Assembly (NCBI GenBank): GCA_910588825.1
Contig: CAJURF010000059.1
Location: 1-23,095 of the forward strand
Length of the DNA: 23,095 nt
Direction of reading: 5' to 3'
Origin: an uncultured Lachnospiraceae bacterium
GTDB lineage: Bacteria; Bacillota; Clostridia; Lachnospirales; Lachnospiraceae
Position numbers and translations under genes: made by a program. The stretch's first letter is position 1. Every line of letters starts with the position of its first letter. Below the pieces are notes generated by a model that worked only from the letters and a program-made list of their open reading frames with translations, made no database searches and was not told the DNA's origin. Below are positions 7,478-16,372 of the stretch, piece by piece.

Positions 7478-8896
7478 TTACTGAGGAAGGCTTATTCCGG
7501 TTAATTCTTTATACAAATTGACAGCATAAGAATCAGTCATCCCGGAAATGAAATCTACTGCTAAATGTAACTTGTCATATAAACTAATGTCGGAAAGATT
7601 TTTTTGACAATTTTGGTCATAATTATGCAGGGCAATGTATTTAAAGTTTGAAGAAATTAAATTGTATATTTTACCTTGAAACAGTGCGGGATTATTTAGT
7701 TCGTCAGGATTACTCTCTGTTAATGCTGATACAAAAATGTCCAATAATGTTTTTATTACTTTGTCCCCCACTAATTCTAATGCCAGTACTTCATGACAGC
7801 TGAAGCAATATTTCCCTGTTACATCTTTTTTCAAATATTTAACAAATTCTTTTTCACAGGTTAACAATTCATTTTTATAGGTTCCGCTCATAATGCTGTC
7901 ATAATTGTTAATAAATTCGTAAATGGCCTTTTCTAATAAATATCCCTGAGTATAGTTTCTAAACATACGGACTTTTGCCAATACTTTATCATCTTCATGT
8001 AAATGCTTGTCAGGTTCATTATTTTCGATTTTTTTAAAAAGCTCTTGATACCCATCGTTTGGGAACTGATATTTAATAGTATTGTATACTGCATCCCAAG
8101 GAATATATCCCTTTTTAACACCATCTTCTACATCATCACAAATATAAATGATATCATCTGCAGCTTCTAAAAGATATGTTGCTGGATGACGCTGGCCATC
8201 AGACAAACCTGTTTTTTCTTGTATTTCTCTAACCAGTTGTTCTTCCGATTTGAAATATCCAAATTTTTTCTTTTGCGCGGTGTTATCTGAATCAGACTTC
8301 CAGGGATATTTTATAATAGCAGCCAATGTTCCATATGTAAAGTTTGCTCCGTAAGAGTCATTTAATACCTGCAGTTTTGTTACTATTCGTAAATTTTGCA
8401 CATTACCATCAAAGAAAATAAAATCTTTCTTTTCCTGGTCAGTTAGTAACACTTCTTTCTTTAAAAATTTGTTAGAGTTAAACCATTGGCTGAACCATTC
8501 TCTAATAACCGTTTCTCCATAATGTCCAAAAGGAGGGTTTCCTAAATCATGGATTAGTCCTGCTGTTTGAAGTAATGCCGCAAGTTCATCTGTTGTATCG
8601 GCGCTAAAAGAATCTATTTTCTTTTCAAGTTGTCTGCCAACTGCTTTTCCCAGAGAACGAGCCATTGCTGACACTTCTATAGAATGAGTCAATCTGGTTC
8701 TTGTGAAATCATTTTTTTGTAATGGGAATACCTGTGCTTTATCCTGAAGCCGCCTTACAGAGGATGAACCGATTATCCTATCATAGTCTGCTTCAAACTC
8801 ATTTCTTACTATTACAGATGAGGGGGCTTTTACTGAACTTTTTGATGTTCTTTTCCTGCTCTTACATAACAATTTTTCCCACTCTAATTGGCACAT
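7478..8896 (-). CDS. dgt: dGTPase-like HD-domain triphosphohydrolase
   Basis: A 472-residue protein with the HD phosphohydrolase signature of deoxyguanosinetriphosphate triphosphohydrolases: the conserved N-terminal RIIGSSSVRRLQDKAQVF, then TRLTHSIEV (H71), LIHDLGNPPFGHYGE (H116, D117) and EAADDIIYICDDVEDG (acidic residues near 247-248). Enzymes of the family split dNTPs into deoxynucleoside and triphosphate, and some deplete dNTPs to stop phage replication. The length suits the class without extra domains. The start at ATG 8896 follows AGGAGG by 8 bp. It is the first gene of a three-gene AT-rich operon flanked by trpB-end repeats, which suggests acquisition. Whether it is a housekeeping Dgt or a defence enzyme cannot be decided here. 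Confidence 0.85.
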   Translation of the reverse strand: MCQLEWEKLLCKSRKRTSKSSVKAPSSVIVRNEFEADYDRIIGSSSVRRLQDKAQVFPLQKNDFTRTRLTHSIEVSAMARSLGKAVGRQLEKKIDSFSADTTDELAALLQTAGLIHDLGNPPFGHYGETVIREWFSQWFNSNKFLKKEVLLTDQEKKDFIFFDGNVQNLRIVTKLQVLNDSYGANFTYGTLAAIIKYPWKSDSDNTAQKKKFGYFKSEEQLVREIQEKTGLSDGQRHPATYLLEAADDIIYICDDVEDGVKKGYIPWDAVYNTIKYQFPNDGYQELFKKIENNEPDKHLHEDDKVLAKVRMFRNYTQGYLLEKAIYEFINNYDSIMSGTYKNELLTCEKEFVKYLKKDVTGKYCFSCHEVLALELVGDKVIKTLLDIFVSALTESNPDELNNPALFQGKIYNLISSNFKYIALHNYDQNCQKNLSDISLYDKLHLAVDFISGMTDSYAVNLYKELTGISLPQ

Positions 8897-8916
8897 ATGG
8901 TTTTCCTCCTGGTATT

Positions 8917-8955
8917 TAGATGATTGATTATGTTAAGCCTGTCAAAATCCAATAA
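8917..8955 (-). promoter_or_regulatory. Possible promoter of the dgt cassette
   Basis: On the minus strand a perfect TTGACA (8945-8940) lies within the T-rich tail of the trpB terminator, but the -10 at 17 bp (CATCTA) is poor. Alternatively CATAAT (8932-8927) could be a -10 with a weak TTATTG at -35. Either would start the cassette transcript just ahead of its ribosome binding site. Confidence 0.3.
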
Positions 8956-9030
8956 CAGCCGCTGTGAGTGCGCTCCATGCGTTTCACACTCCTCAGCGGC
9001 CCTTCCTGCCTTATATTCTTACTACTGAAT
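8954..9030 (-). repeat. Direct repeat at the trpB 3' end (copy B)
   Basis: Partner of 4708-4784, about 66 of 77 bases identical and in the same orientation; a second block 9088-9110 within trpB matches 4785-4806. Here the repeat is the genuine end of an intact trpB plus its terminator. Confidence 0.8.
8958..9000 (-). terminator. trpB terminator
   Basis: GCCGCTGTGAGTG (8958-8970) pairs with CACTCCTCAGCGGC (8987-9000) with a small bulge. On the minus strand a T-rich tail (TGTTATTGGATTTT) follows. It lies 21 bp beyond the trpB stop codon. Confidence 0.7.
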
Positions 9031-10398
9031 CCCAGGAATTTTCGGCAGTTTGGCAAAGCTTGCCTCCAGCTCCTCATCGGTGGGAATGTAATCCGTCATG
9101 GTTTTATCCATATAGGCCTGATAAGCAACCATATCAAAGTACCCTGTCCCGGTGAGACCGAAGAGAATCGTCTTCGCTTCCCCGGATTCTTTACATTTCA
9201 AAGCTTCCTGTACGGCGCCGTAAATGGCATGTGCAGATTCCGGTGCCGGAAGGATGGTTTCCTGTTTGGCGAATGTAACAGCGGTTTCAAAGATTTTTGT
9301 CTGTTCTGCCGATACGGCTTCCATGTAGCCGTCGTGGTATAATTTAGACAGAATGGGGGACATTCCATGGTAGCGGAGGCCGCCTGCGTGGTTGGCGGAG
9401 GGAATAAAGTCGCATCCCAGGGTATACATTTTGGCCAGCGGCGTCACTTTTCCCGTGTCGCAGAAATCATAGGCATATCTCCCGCGGGTCATGGACGGGC
9501 AGGAGGCCGGTTCCACGGCGATGATTCTGGGATTGGCCGCTCCGGTTAATTTATCCCGCATGAATGGCGCAATCAATCCTCCCAGGTTAGAGCCGCCTCC
9601 GGCACAGCCTACGATAATGTCCGGATATTCATCGATCATCTGCATGGCAAGCAGGCTTTCCTCACCGATGATGGACTGGTGGAGCAGCACCTGGTTCAAT
9701 ACGGAACCCAGCACATACCGGTATCCTTCTGTGGATACGGCTTTTTCCACAGCCTCAGAGATGGCACAGCCCAGGCTTCCTGTGGTACCCGGATTTTCCT
9801 CCAGTATCTTACGGCCCACCTGGGTAGTGGTGCTGGGACTGGGGACAATATCGGCATCAAACGTCTGAATGACAGACTTGCGGAAAGGTTTCTGCTCGTA
9901 GGAGCACTTTACCATATAAACCGTCAGAGGAAGATGGAAGAAAGAGCAGGCTTCTGCCAGGGCCGTTCCCCACTGTCCGGCACCGGTTTCTGTGGTCACG
10001 CCTTTCAGGTTCTGTTTTTTTGCGTAATATGCCTGTGCCACTGCGGAGTTCAGCTTGTGGCTTCCGGAAGTATTGTTTCCCTCGAATTTATAATAGATTC
10101 TGGCCGGGGTATCCAGAGCCTTTTCCAGATTGTAGGCGCGGATCAACGGAGATGGGCGGTACATTTTATAAAATTCCTGGATTTCCTCCGGAATGGGAAC
10201 GTAACGGGTGGTATTATCCATCTCCTGATGGGCAAGCTCTTTACAGAAGACCGGGTACAGATCTTCTTCAACAGCCGGTTGATTGGTGGCAGGATTTATG
10301 ATGGGATCGGGCAGACTTTTCATATCTGCACGCATGTTATACCATTGGGCGGGCATCTGGTCTTCACTTAAATAAATTCTATGGGGTATTTTTTTCAT
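9022..10398 (-). CDS. trpB: Tryptophan synthase beta subunit, TrpB2 type
   Basis: The 458-residue product catalyses the PLP-dependent condensation of indole with serine. PLP lysine K115 is in GSHKLNSA. The Gly-rich phosphate loop is GCAGGGSNLGG, and TETGAGQWGTALAEA is the substrate-facing loop. The long N-terminus (PHRIYLSEDQMPAQWYNMRA) is characteristic of the TrpB2 subgroup, whose members often lack a partner trpA; none is present here. I chose ATG 10398 behind GAAAGGAAT over the upstream in-frame ATG at 10473. The gene is transcribed alone from a strong promoter at 10491-10519 with a leader of about 85 bases. That leader shows no clear Trp-rich peptide or T-box. Likely role: indole salvage or serine deamination. 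Confidence 0.9.
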   Translation of the reverse strand: MKKIPHRIYLSEDQMPAQWYNMRADMKSLPDPIINPATNQPAVEEDLYPVFCKELAHQEMDNTTRYVPIPEEIQEFYKMYRPSPLIRAYNLEKALDTPARIYYKFEGNNTSGSHKLNSAVAQAYYAKKQNLKGVTTETGAGQWGTALAEACSFFHLPLTVYMVKCSYEQKPFRKSVIQTFDADIVPSPSTTTQVGRKILEENPGTTGSLGCAISEAVEKAVSTEGYRYVLGSVLNQVLLHQSIIGEESLLAMQMIDEYPDIIVGCAGGGSNLGGLIAPFMRDKLTGAANPRIIAVEPASCPSMTRGRYAYDFCDTGKVTPLAKMYTLGCDFIPSANHAGGLRYHGMSPILSKLYHDGYMEAVSAEQTKIFETAVTFAKQETILPAPESAHAIYGAVQEALKCKESGEAKTILFGLTGTGYFDMVAYQAYMDKTMTDYIPTDEELEASFAKLPKIPGIQ

Positions 10399-10490
10399 GA
10401 GTCGTATTCCTTTCTGTAAAATCCATGTGGTTACAAGATATCTCCTGCTGAGTGATATGTGCATGAACAGCAATGAAATTTATCTTCTTT

Positions 10491-10519
10491 AGTATAAAGA
10501 ATGTCCGGAAGTTTGTCAA
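10491..10519 (-). promoter_or_regulatory. trpB promoter
   Basis: Minus-strand TTGACA (10519-10514), 17-bp spacer, TATACT (10496-10491). The -35 box overlaps that of the divergent glf promoter. Confidence 0.75.
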
Positions 10520-10541
10520 AAGATTTTCCATATGTTATAAT
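10513..10541 (+). promoter_or_regulatory. glf promoter
   Basis: TTGTCA (10513-10518), 17-bp spacer, perfect TATAAT (10536-10541). Transcription should begin near 10548, leaving a leader of about 60 bases before the glf ATG. Confidence 0.8.
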
Positions 10542-10607
10542 AGCTCAATACAAATTCAGAAAGATTACTGTTCACTTCACAGAGATTAAAAAGGAAGGTG
10601 ATAGTTT

Positions 10608-11723
10608 ATGAAAAAATACGATTATCTGATTGTAGGGGCTGGTTTATTCGGGGCTGTATTTGCCCATGAAGCTGTTCAGCAGGGGAAGACCTGTCTGGTG
10701 ATTGACAAGAGGGACCATATCGGGGGAAATATTTACACCAAAGAGGTGGAGGGCATCCAGGTCCACTGCTATGGGGCCCATATTTTCCATACCTCCAATC
10801 GAAAAGTATGGAATTATGTAAATCAATTTGCAGAGTTCAACCATTTCGTCAATTCGCCGGTTGCCATCTACAAGGGCGAATTGTACAATCTGCCCTTTAA
10901 CATGAATACATTCCACCAGCTGTGGGGTGTGACCACCCCTGCTCAGGCGAAAGCAAAGATTCAGGAGCAGATCGCCCAGATGCACATTGTGGAGCCCAAG
11001 AACCTGGAGGAGCAGGCGCTGGCCCTGGTGGGAAAAGATGTATATGAAAAATTAATCGAAGGATATACCCGCAAGCAGTGGGGCCGGGAGTGCAAAGACC
11101 TGCCGTCCTTTATTATCCGCAGGCTGCCCCTTCGATACACTTATGACAATAACTATTTCAACGACCCCTATCAGGGGATTCCCAAAGGGGGATATACCCG
11201 GATTATCAAGAAATTGCTGGAGGGTGTACAGGTATGTCTGGGAGTGGATTTCTTCCAGGAAAAAGAGGCTCTGCTGGCTCAGGCGGATAAGATTGTCTAT
11301 ACAGGCATGATTGACGAATATTTTAACTACTGTTACGAACCCCTGGAGTACCGTTCCCTGCGCTTTGAGACAGAAGTGCTGGATATGGGGAATTACCAGG
11401 GAAATGCAGTGGTGAATTACACAGATTATGAAGTGCCGTATACCAGGATTATTGAGCACAAACATTTTGAGTTCGGTTCGCAGAAGAAGACTGTCATCAC
11501 CCGGGAATACTCAAATAAATGGGAACCTGGCGCAGAACCCTATTACCCTGTGAATGACAAAAGGAATACCATACTTTTCAACAAATATGAGAAGCTGGCC
11601 CTGGACGAGCCCAGGGTGCTGTTCGGCGGACGGCTGGGCATGTACCGCTATATGGATATGGACAAAGTCATCGAAGAAGCGCTGAACATGGCCGAGTGTG
11701 AACTGCAGTATACCACAAAGTGA
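10608..11723 (+). CDS. glf: UDP-galactopyranose mutase
   Basis: The 371-residue flavoprotein converts UDP-galactopyranose to UDP-galactofuranose for cell-surface glycans. The N-terminal FAD-binding motif is YLIVGAGLFGAVFAHE (about residues 5-20), followed by KRDHIGGNIYT and the family-specific YGAHIFHTSN segment. The substrate-domain motifs YTRKQWG and LPLRYTYDNNYFNDPYQGIP are present, and the C-terminus has GRLGMYRYMDMDKVI. Length agrees with bacterial Glf (about 370-390). The ATG follows AAGGAAGGTG. No other glycan genes adjoin it; the next gene, on the same strand, is a peptidase. Confidence 0.95.
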   Translation: MKKYDYLIVGAGLFGAVFAHEAVQQGKTCLVIDKRDHIGGNIYTKEVEGIQVHCYGAHIFHTSNRKVWNYVNQFAEFNHFVNSPVAIYKGELYNLPFNMNTFHQLWGVTTPAQAKAKIQEQIAQMHIVEPKNLEEQALALVGKDVYEKLIEGYTRKQWGRECKDLPSFIIRRLPLRYTYDNNYFNDPYQGIPKGGYTRIIKKLLEGVQVCLGVDFFQEKEALLAQADKIVYTGMIDEYFNYCYEPLEYRSLRFETEVLDMGNYQGNAVVNYTDYEVPYTRIIEHKHFEFGSQKKTVITREYSNKWEPGAEPYYPVNDKRNTILFNKYEKLALDEPRVLFGGRLGMYRYMDMDKVIEEALNMAECELQYTTK

Positions 11724-11761
11724 TACGGAACTGTAGAAATCTGGATTAGGAGAGAGAATAT

Positions 11762-14692
11762 ATGGACAAAGAGAAGATACCAGCCTATGAGCTGGTGATG
11801 GAGGAAGAGCTGGGAGATGTCCGGTCAAAGGGTTATCTTCTGCGCCATAAGAAAAGCGGTGCCAGAGTCATGCTGATGGAAAATGACGATGAGAATAAAG
11901 TGTTTTATATTGGTTTCCGCACGCCGCCCAAAGACAGTACGGGATCGGCACATATTCTGGAGCACAGCGTGCTGTGTGGGTCGAAGCATTTTCCATTGAA
12001 AGATCCTTTCGTGGAGCTGGTGAAAGGTTCCCTGAATACCTTTTTAAACGCCATGACCTATTCGGATAAAACGGTTTATCCTGTGGCCAGCTGTAATCAG
12101 CAGGATTTCCAGAACCTGATGCATGTATATCTGGATGCAGTGTTTTTTCCCAATATTTACCAGCACGAGGAGATTTTCCGTCAGGAGGGATGGAATTATC
12201 AGCTGAAGGAACCGGGAGATTCGATTACCTATAACGGAGTGGTTTACAACGAGATGAAAGGCGTGTTTTCCTCTGCAGATGAAGTGCTGGAGCGGGAAAT
12301 CATGGATTCCCTGTTCCCGGATACGCCCTATGGCTTTGAGTCTGGCGGGGCTCCGGCGGCAATTCCCAATCTGACTTACCAGCAGTTTCTGGATTTCCAC
12401 CGGAAGTATTATCATCCATCCAACAGCTATATTTATTTGTACGGGGATATGGATATGGCGGAAAAGCTGGATTTCATAGACCGGGAATATTTGTCCGGAT
12501 TTGATAAGACCAGGGTGGATTCTCAGATTCCCCTCCAGGAACCTTTTGAAAAAGCCCAGAAGATTCAGCGGTTTTATCCTATTTTGGACCATGAAGAGGA
12601 GGAAGACCATACTTATCTGTCTTATAATATGGTGGTGGGAAGCAGTCTGGATATTCCTCTGTGTATGTCCTTTATGGTCCTGGAATATGCTCTGCTGGAT
12701 TCGCAGGGGGCACCGTTAAAGCAGGCTCTGCTGGACGCAGGCATCGGCAAGGATATTTATGGAGGATTTGACGACGGCATCTGCCAGCCCTATTTCTCCA
12801 TTGTGGCGAAAAATGCCAATGAAAGGGATGAGAAACGTTTTGTCCAGATTATCCGGGAGACATTGTCCAGTCTGGTAAAAGACGGCCTGGATAAGAAATC
12901 CCTGGAGGCGGGAATTAATTATTATGAATTCCGTTTCCGGGAAGCTGATTTTTCCTCTCTGCCCAAAGGCCTGGTTTACGGCTTGGAGGTTTTCGGCAGC
13001 TGGCTGTATGATGATGACCAGCCGTTTATCCAGTTGAAGCAGCTGGATATTTACGCTGACTTGAAAGAGAAAGTCCACACAGACTATTTCGAAAGACTGA
13101 TTCAGGAATATATGCTGGACAATACCCATGTGACACATCTCACTTTGAAACCGAAGAAAGGACTGGCAGCCAGCAATGACCAGAAAACAGCAGAAAAGCT
13201 GAGAAAAATGAAGGAGAGCATGTCTCCCCAAGAGATTCAGGAGATGGTGGACAGGACTCAGGCTCTGGAAGCGTATCAGGAGCAGGAAGAAGACCCAGAA
13301 AACCTCACCTGTATTCCCATGCTGACGCGGCAGGATATCAAAAGAAATCCCGCCAAGCTGTATAATAAGGAATATTTCATGGGAGATACGTTGTTTCTCC
13401 ATCACGATGTGGACACCAATGGAATCGCCTATATCACGGTATTCTTTGAACTGAAAGGGATACCGGAAGAATTGATTCCCTATGTGGGGATTTTGAAGGC
13501 TGTTCTCGGGTATGTGGATACCAGAAGATTCACCTACGGAGAACTGTTTAATGAGATCAATGTAAATACCGGTGGTATCCACTGCGGTCTGGAGGTATTT
13601 TCCAGGCAGGAGGAAGAAGATGGCTATCTGGCTATGTTTGGAATCAGAAGCAAGGCGCTGTACCAGAAGACTAGCTTTGTCTTTGAGATGATGGAAGAAA
13701 TTCTTACCACATCCAGACTAGACGATACGAAACGTCTGTTCGAAATTATAGCCCGTCTGAAGTCCCGCCTGCAGACCGGCTTGGTAAGTTCCGGGCATAT
13801 CACGGCAGTGCAGAGAGCAGTCTCTTACTTTTCACCTATGGGCTGGCTCCAAGAACAGACAGCGGGGATTGCTTTCTATCAGATGGTGGAAGAACTGGAG
13901 CAGGAGTTTGAATCCAGGAAAGAAGAGCTGGTGGAGAAACTTGGCCTGCTGATGCAGTATATTTTCCGCCCAGAGAATCTGAGAATCAGCTTCACAGGCG
14001 TAGAAAAAGAGCGCGGGAACGTGATGGACCTGACAGAGAAGCTCAAAAAGGCTTTGTATACCAAAGAAATATCTGGAAAAGAGGAGAGGGGAAAGAACCC
14101 TTGGCGCAATGAGGCTTTCCAGACAGCAGGCCAGGTGCAGTATGTGGCCCAGGCCGGGAATTTCAAAAAGGCAGGGTGCAGGTATACGGGGGCTCTGAGC
14201 ATTTTGAAAGTGATTTTGAGTTATGATTATCTGTGGAGTCAAGTGCGTGTAAAAGGCGGAGCTTACGGGTGTATGAGTGGATTTCGGAGAAACGGAGAGG
14301 GATTTTTCGTTTCTTACAGAGATCCCAATCTGGGAAAAACACTGGAGGTATTCCGGGGGATTCCAGAGTATCTGAAAAACTTTCAGGCGGATGAACGGGA
14401 GATGACCAAATATATCATCGGAGCTATCAGCGGCAAAGATGTGCCAATGACTCCTCAGATGAAGGGAAATATCTCCACTTCTGCATATTTTACGGGGGTA
14501 ACGGAGGAAATGAGACAAAAGGAACGAGATGAGATATTAGATGCTTCAGTAGAAGATATCCGGTCGCTGGCCAATATTGTGGACGCCATTTTGAAGCAGG
14601 ACTGGGTGTGCGCAGTGGGCAGTGAGGAGGCAATCGAGAAAGAAAAGGAATTCTTTGAAGGGATTAAACACCTGACGAAAGGAAAAAAGTGA
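11762..14692 (+). CDS. M16C zinc metallopeptidase (presequence protease/insulinase family)
   Basis: A 976-residue protein with the inverted zinc motif HxxEH as HILEH (residues 64-68) and the third ligand about 96 residues later at E164 in YNEMKGVFSS, both diagnostic of family M16. The large single chain with two M16 halves plus a linker fits subfamily M16C (about 970 residues), whose members degrade small unfolded peptides inside the cell. No signal peptide is seen. The ATG at 11762 follows AGGAGAGAG. Its stop overlaps the GTG start proposed for era (GTGA), suggesting translational coupling. This pairing of an M16C peptidase with era and recO is one I associate with Lachnospiraceae. Confidence 0.92.
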   Translation: MDKEKIPAYELVMEEELGDVRSKGYLLRHKKSGARVMLMENDDENKVFYIGFRTPPKDSTGSAHILEHSVLCGSKHFPLKDPFVELVKGSLNTFLNAMTYSDKTVYPVASCNQQDFQNLMHVYLDAVFFPNIYQHEEIFRQEGWNYQLKEPGDSITYNGVVYNEMKGVFSSADEVLEREIMDSLFPDTPYGFESGGAPAAIPNLTYQQFLDFHRKYYHPSNSYIYLYGDMDMAEKLDFIDREYLSGFDKTRVDSQIPLQEPFEKAQKIQRFYPILDHEEEEDHTYLSYNMVVGSSLDIPLCMSFMVLEYALLDSQGAPLKQALLDAGIGKDIYGGFDDGICQPYFSIVAKNANERDEKRFVQIIRETLSSLVKDGLDKKSLEAGINYYEFRFREADFSSLPKGLVYGLEVFGSWLYDDDQPFIQLKQLDIYADLKEKVHTDYFERLIQEYMLDNTHVTHLTLKPKKGLAASNDQKTAEKLRKMKESMSPQEIQEMVDRTQALEAYQEQEEDPENLTCIPMLTRQDIKRNPAKLYNKEYFMGDTLFLHHDVDTNGIAYITVFFELKGIPEELIPYVGILKAVLGYVDTRRFTYGELFNEINVNTGGIHCGLEVFSRQEEEDGYLAMFGIRSKALYQKTSFVFEMMEEILTTSRLDDTKRLFEIIARLKSRLQTGLVSSGHITAVQRAVSYFSPMGWLQEQTAGIAFYQMVEELEQEFESRKEELVEKLGLLMQYIFRPENLRISFTGVEKERGNVMDLTEKLKKALYTKEISGKEERGKNPWRNEAFQTAGQVQYVAQAGNFKKAGCRYTGALSILKVILSYDYLWSQVRVKGGAYGCMSGFRRNGEGFFVSYRDPNLGKTLEVFRGIPEYLKNFQADEREMTKYIIGAISGKDVPMTPQMKGNISTSAYFTGVTEEMRQKERDEILDASVEDIRSLANIVDAILKQDWVCAVGSEEAIEKEKEFFEGIKHLTKGKK

Positions 14693-15606
14693 TAGAGGAT
14701 ATGGAAAAAAAATCAGGGTTTGCGGCGATTATCGGCCGTCCAAATGTGGGGAAATCCACCATGATGAACCAGTTAATCGGCCAGAAGATTGCCATCACTT
14801 CGAAGAAACCCCAGACCACCCGTAATCGGATTCAGACGGTCTATACCGATGAGCGGGGACAGATTGTGTTTCTGGATACACCGGGCATTCACAAGGCCAA
14901 GAACAAACTGGGGGAATATATGGTACAGGCGGCCAGCCGGACCATTAAGGAAGTGGATGTGATTTTGTGGCTGGTGGAGCCTTCCACCTATATCGGGCCT
15001 GGGGACAGACACATCGCCGCCCAGCTGGAGCAGGTAAAAGTTCCGTTGTTTTTGGTGATCAATAAAGTGGACACCATTCAGAGAGAAGAAGTTCTGCCCG
15101 TTATCGACGCTTACCGCAGTCTGTGTGATTTTCAGGAGATCATTCCCATTTCTGCCCTGAAAGGACACAATACCCGGGACGTGGTGGATAGTATCTTTTC
15201 CTATCTGCCGCAGGGACCGCTGTATTATGATGAGGACACAGTCACAGACCAGCCTATGCGCCAGATCGCGGCGGAAGTCATCCGGGAAAAATCTCTCCAT
15301 GCACTGGATGATGAGATTCCCCACGGCGTTGCTGTGGTCATAGACATTATGAAAGAAAGAAAGGGCGGCCGTCTGGTGGACATTGAAGCCACCATTGTCT
15401 GTGAAAAAGAATCCCATAAAAGGATCATCATCGGAAAGCAGGGTTCCATGCTGAAAAAAATAGGCTCCAATGCCCGGTATGAACTGGAGCATGAGCATAT
15501 GCCAGGACAGCAGGTAAACTTAAAATTGTGGGTGAAAGTTCAGAAAAACTGGCGGGACAGCGATTTTCTCATGAAAAACTTTGGATATGAAAAGAAAGAA
15601 GTGTAG
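14689..15606 (+). CDS. era: GTPase Era
   Basis: The 305-residue GTPase binds the 3' end of 16S rRNA and aids 30S subunit assembly. G1 is GRPNVGKS (residues 16-23), the switch region contains KPQTTRNRIQTVYT, G3 is DTPGI, G4 is NKVD, and G5 is near ISALKG. The C-terminal KH domain includes RIIIGKQGSMLKKIG. The start may be GTG 14689, which has AAAGGA at a good distance and overlaps the M16C stop, or ATG 14701, which gives the more usual N-terminus but has a poorly spaced site. recO starts 3 bp after the stop. Confidence 0.95.
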   Translation: MIEDMEKKSGFAAIIGRPNVGKSTMMNQLIGQKIAITSKKPQTTRNRIQTVYTDERGQIVFLDTPGIHKAKNKLGEYMVQAASRTIKEVDVILWLVEPSTYIGPGDRHIAAQLEQVKVPLFLVINKVDTIQREEVLPVIDAYRSLCDFQEIIPISALKGHNTRDVVDSIFSYLPQGPLYYDEDTVTDQPMRQIAAEVIREKSLHALDDEIPHGVAVVIDIMKERKGGRLVDIEATIVCEKESHKRIIIGKQGSMLKKIGSNARYELEHEHMPGQQVNLKLWVKVQKNWRDSDFLMKNFGYEKKEV

Positions 15607-15609
15607 AGC

Positions 15610-16356
15610 GTGGGCGGCAGTATCACGGTGACAGGCATGGTGCTTTCCTCCATGCCTGTGGGAGATTATGACAAACGGCTGGTGCTTCTCACAAAAGAAA
15701 AAGGGAAGATTACCACATTTGCAAAAGGCATCCGGCGGCCCAACAGCCATCTTCTGGCTGCCGGAAATCCTTTTGTCTTTGGCACATTCCAGCTGTATGA
15801 GGGCAGGAGCAGTTACAATCTGCAGCATGTGTCCGTGCGCAGCTATTTTACAGATCTTGCAAAAAAACAGCCGGAAATCTATTATGGGTTTTACTTTCTG
15901 GAGCTGGCAGATTATTATGGCCAGGAAAATGCCGACGAGGGCGGAATGCTCAATCTACTGTATCTCACCCTGCACGCCCTTATGAACCCCAATATGGACA
16001 ATCCTTTGATACGGAGGATTTTTGAACTGCGCACACTGGTTATCCAGGGGGAATATCCCCAGCTGGGAGCCTGTGTATCCTGCGGGACAAAGGAAAACCT
16101 GGCAGCTTTTTCCTGGAACAGACACGGAATTCTGTGCAAGAGCTGCGGGCTTCAGGTGCCGGATGCGTCAGGTCTGGAAGCGGCTGCTGTGTATGCCCTT
16201 CAGTACATAATGTCGGCACCGCTGCAAAAGCTGTATACCTTTGCCGTAAAGCCAGTGATACAGGGGCAGCTGGACCGGGTGGCGGGCAGACTGATGGAAC
16301 AGGCGCTGGATAGGAAGATTAAGAGCCGGGAGATTCTGGAGGTTATGAGTTCTTAG
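15610..16356 (+). CDS. recO: DNA repair protein RecO
   Basis: The 248-residue protein loads RecA onto SSB-coated DNA in the RecFOR pathway. The N-terminal OB-fold shows TGMVLSSMPVGDYDKRLVLL and the basic stretch KGIRRPNSH. A zinc-binding site of two CxxC pairs is present (C155/C158 in CVSCG and C176/C179 in CKSCG). The start is GTG 15610, three bases after the era stop, with only a weak AAAGAAAG ahead of it, so it is likely translated by coupling to era. Confidence 0.93.
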   Translation: MGGSITVTGMVLSSMPVGDYDKRLVLLTKEKGKITTFAKGIRRPNSHLLAAGNPFVFGTFQLYEGRSSYNLQHVSVRSYFTDLAKKQPEIYYGFYFLELADYYGQENADEGGMLNLLYLTLHALMNPNMDNPLIRRIFELRTLVIQGEYPQLGACVSCGTKENLAAFSWNRHGILCKSCGLQVPDASGLEAAAVYALQYIMSAPLQKLYTFAVKPVIQGQLDRVAGRLMEQALDRKIKSREILEVMSS

Positions 16357-16372
16357 AAAGCAGGTGGAGTGA

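Noticed and set aside
9679..10371. 230-codon plus-strand frame opposite trpB
   Set aside because: It is antisense to a clearly conserved gene, rich in Cys/His/Arg as shadow frames are, and has no ribosome binding site.
10399..10490. Attenuator, T-box or Trp leader peptide ahead of trpB
   Set aside because: The leader of about 85 bases has no run of Trp codons, no T-box sequence and no convincing terminator hairpin.
12716..13582. 288-codon minus-strand frame inside the M16C peptidase gene
   Set aside because: It is the shadow of a strongly coding frame, with no motif and no start signal.
14773..15498. 241-codon minus-strand frame opposite era
   Set aside because: It is the complement of conserved GTPase motifs, so it is a shadow.
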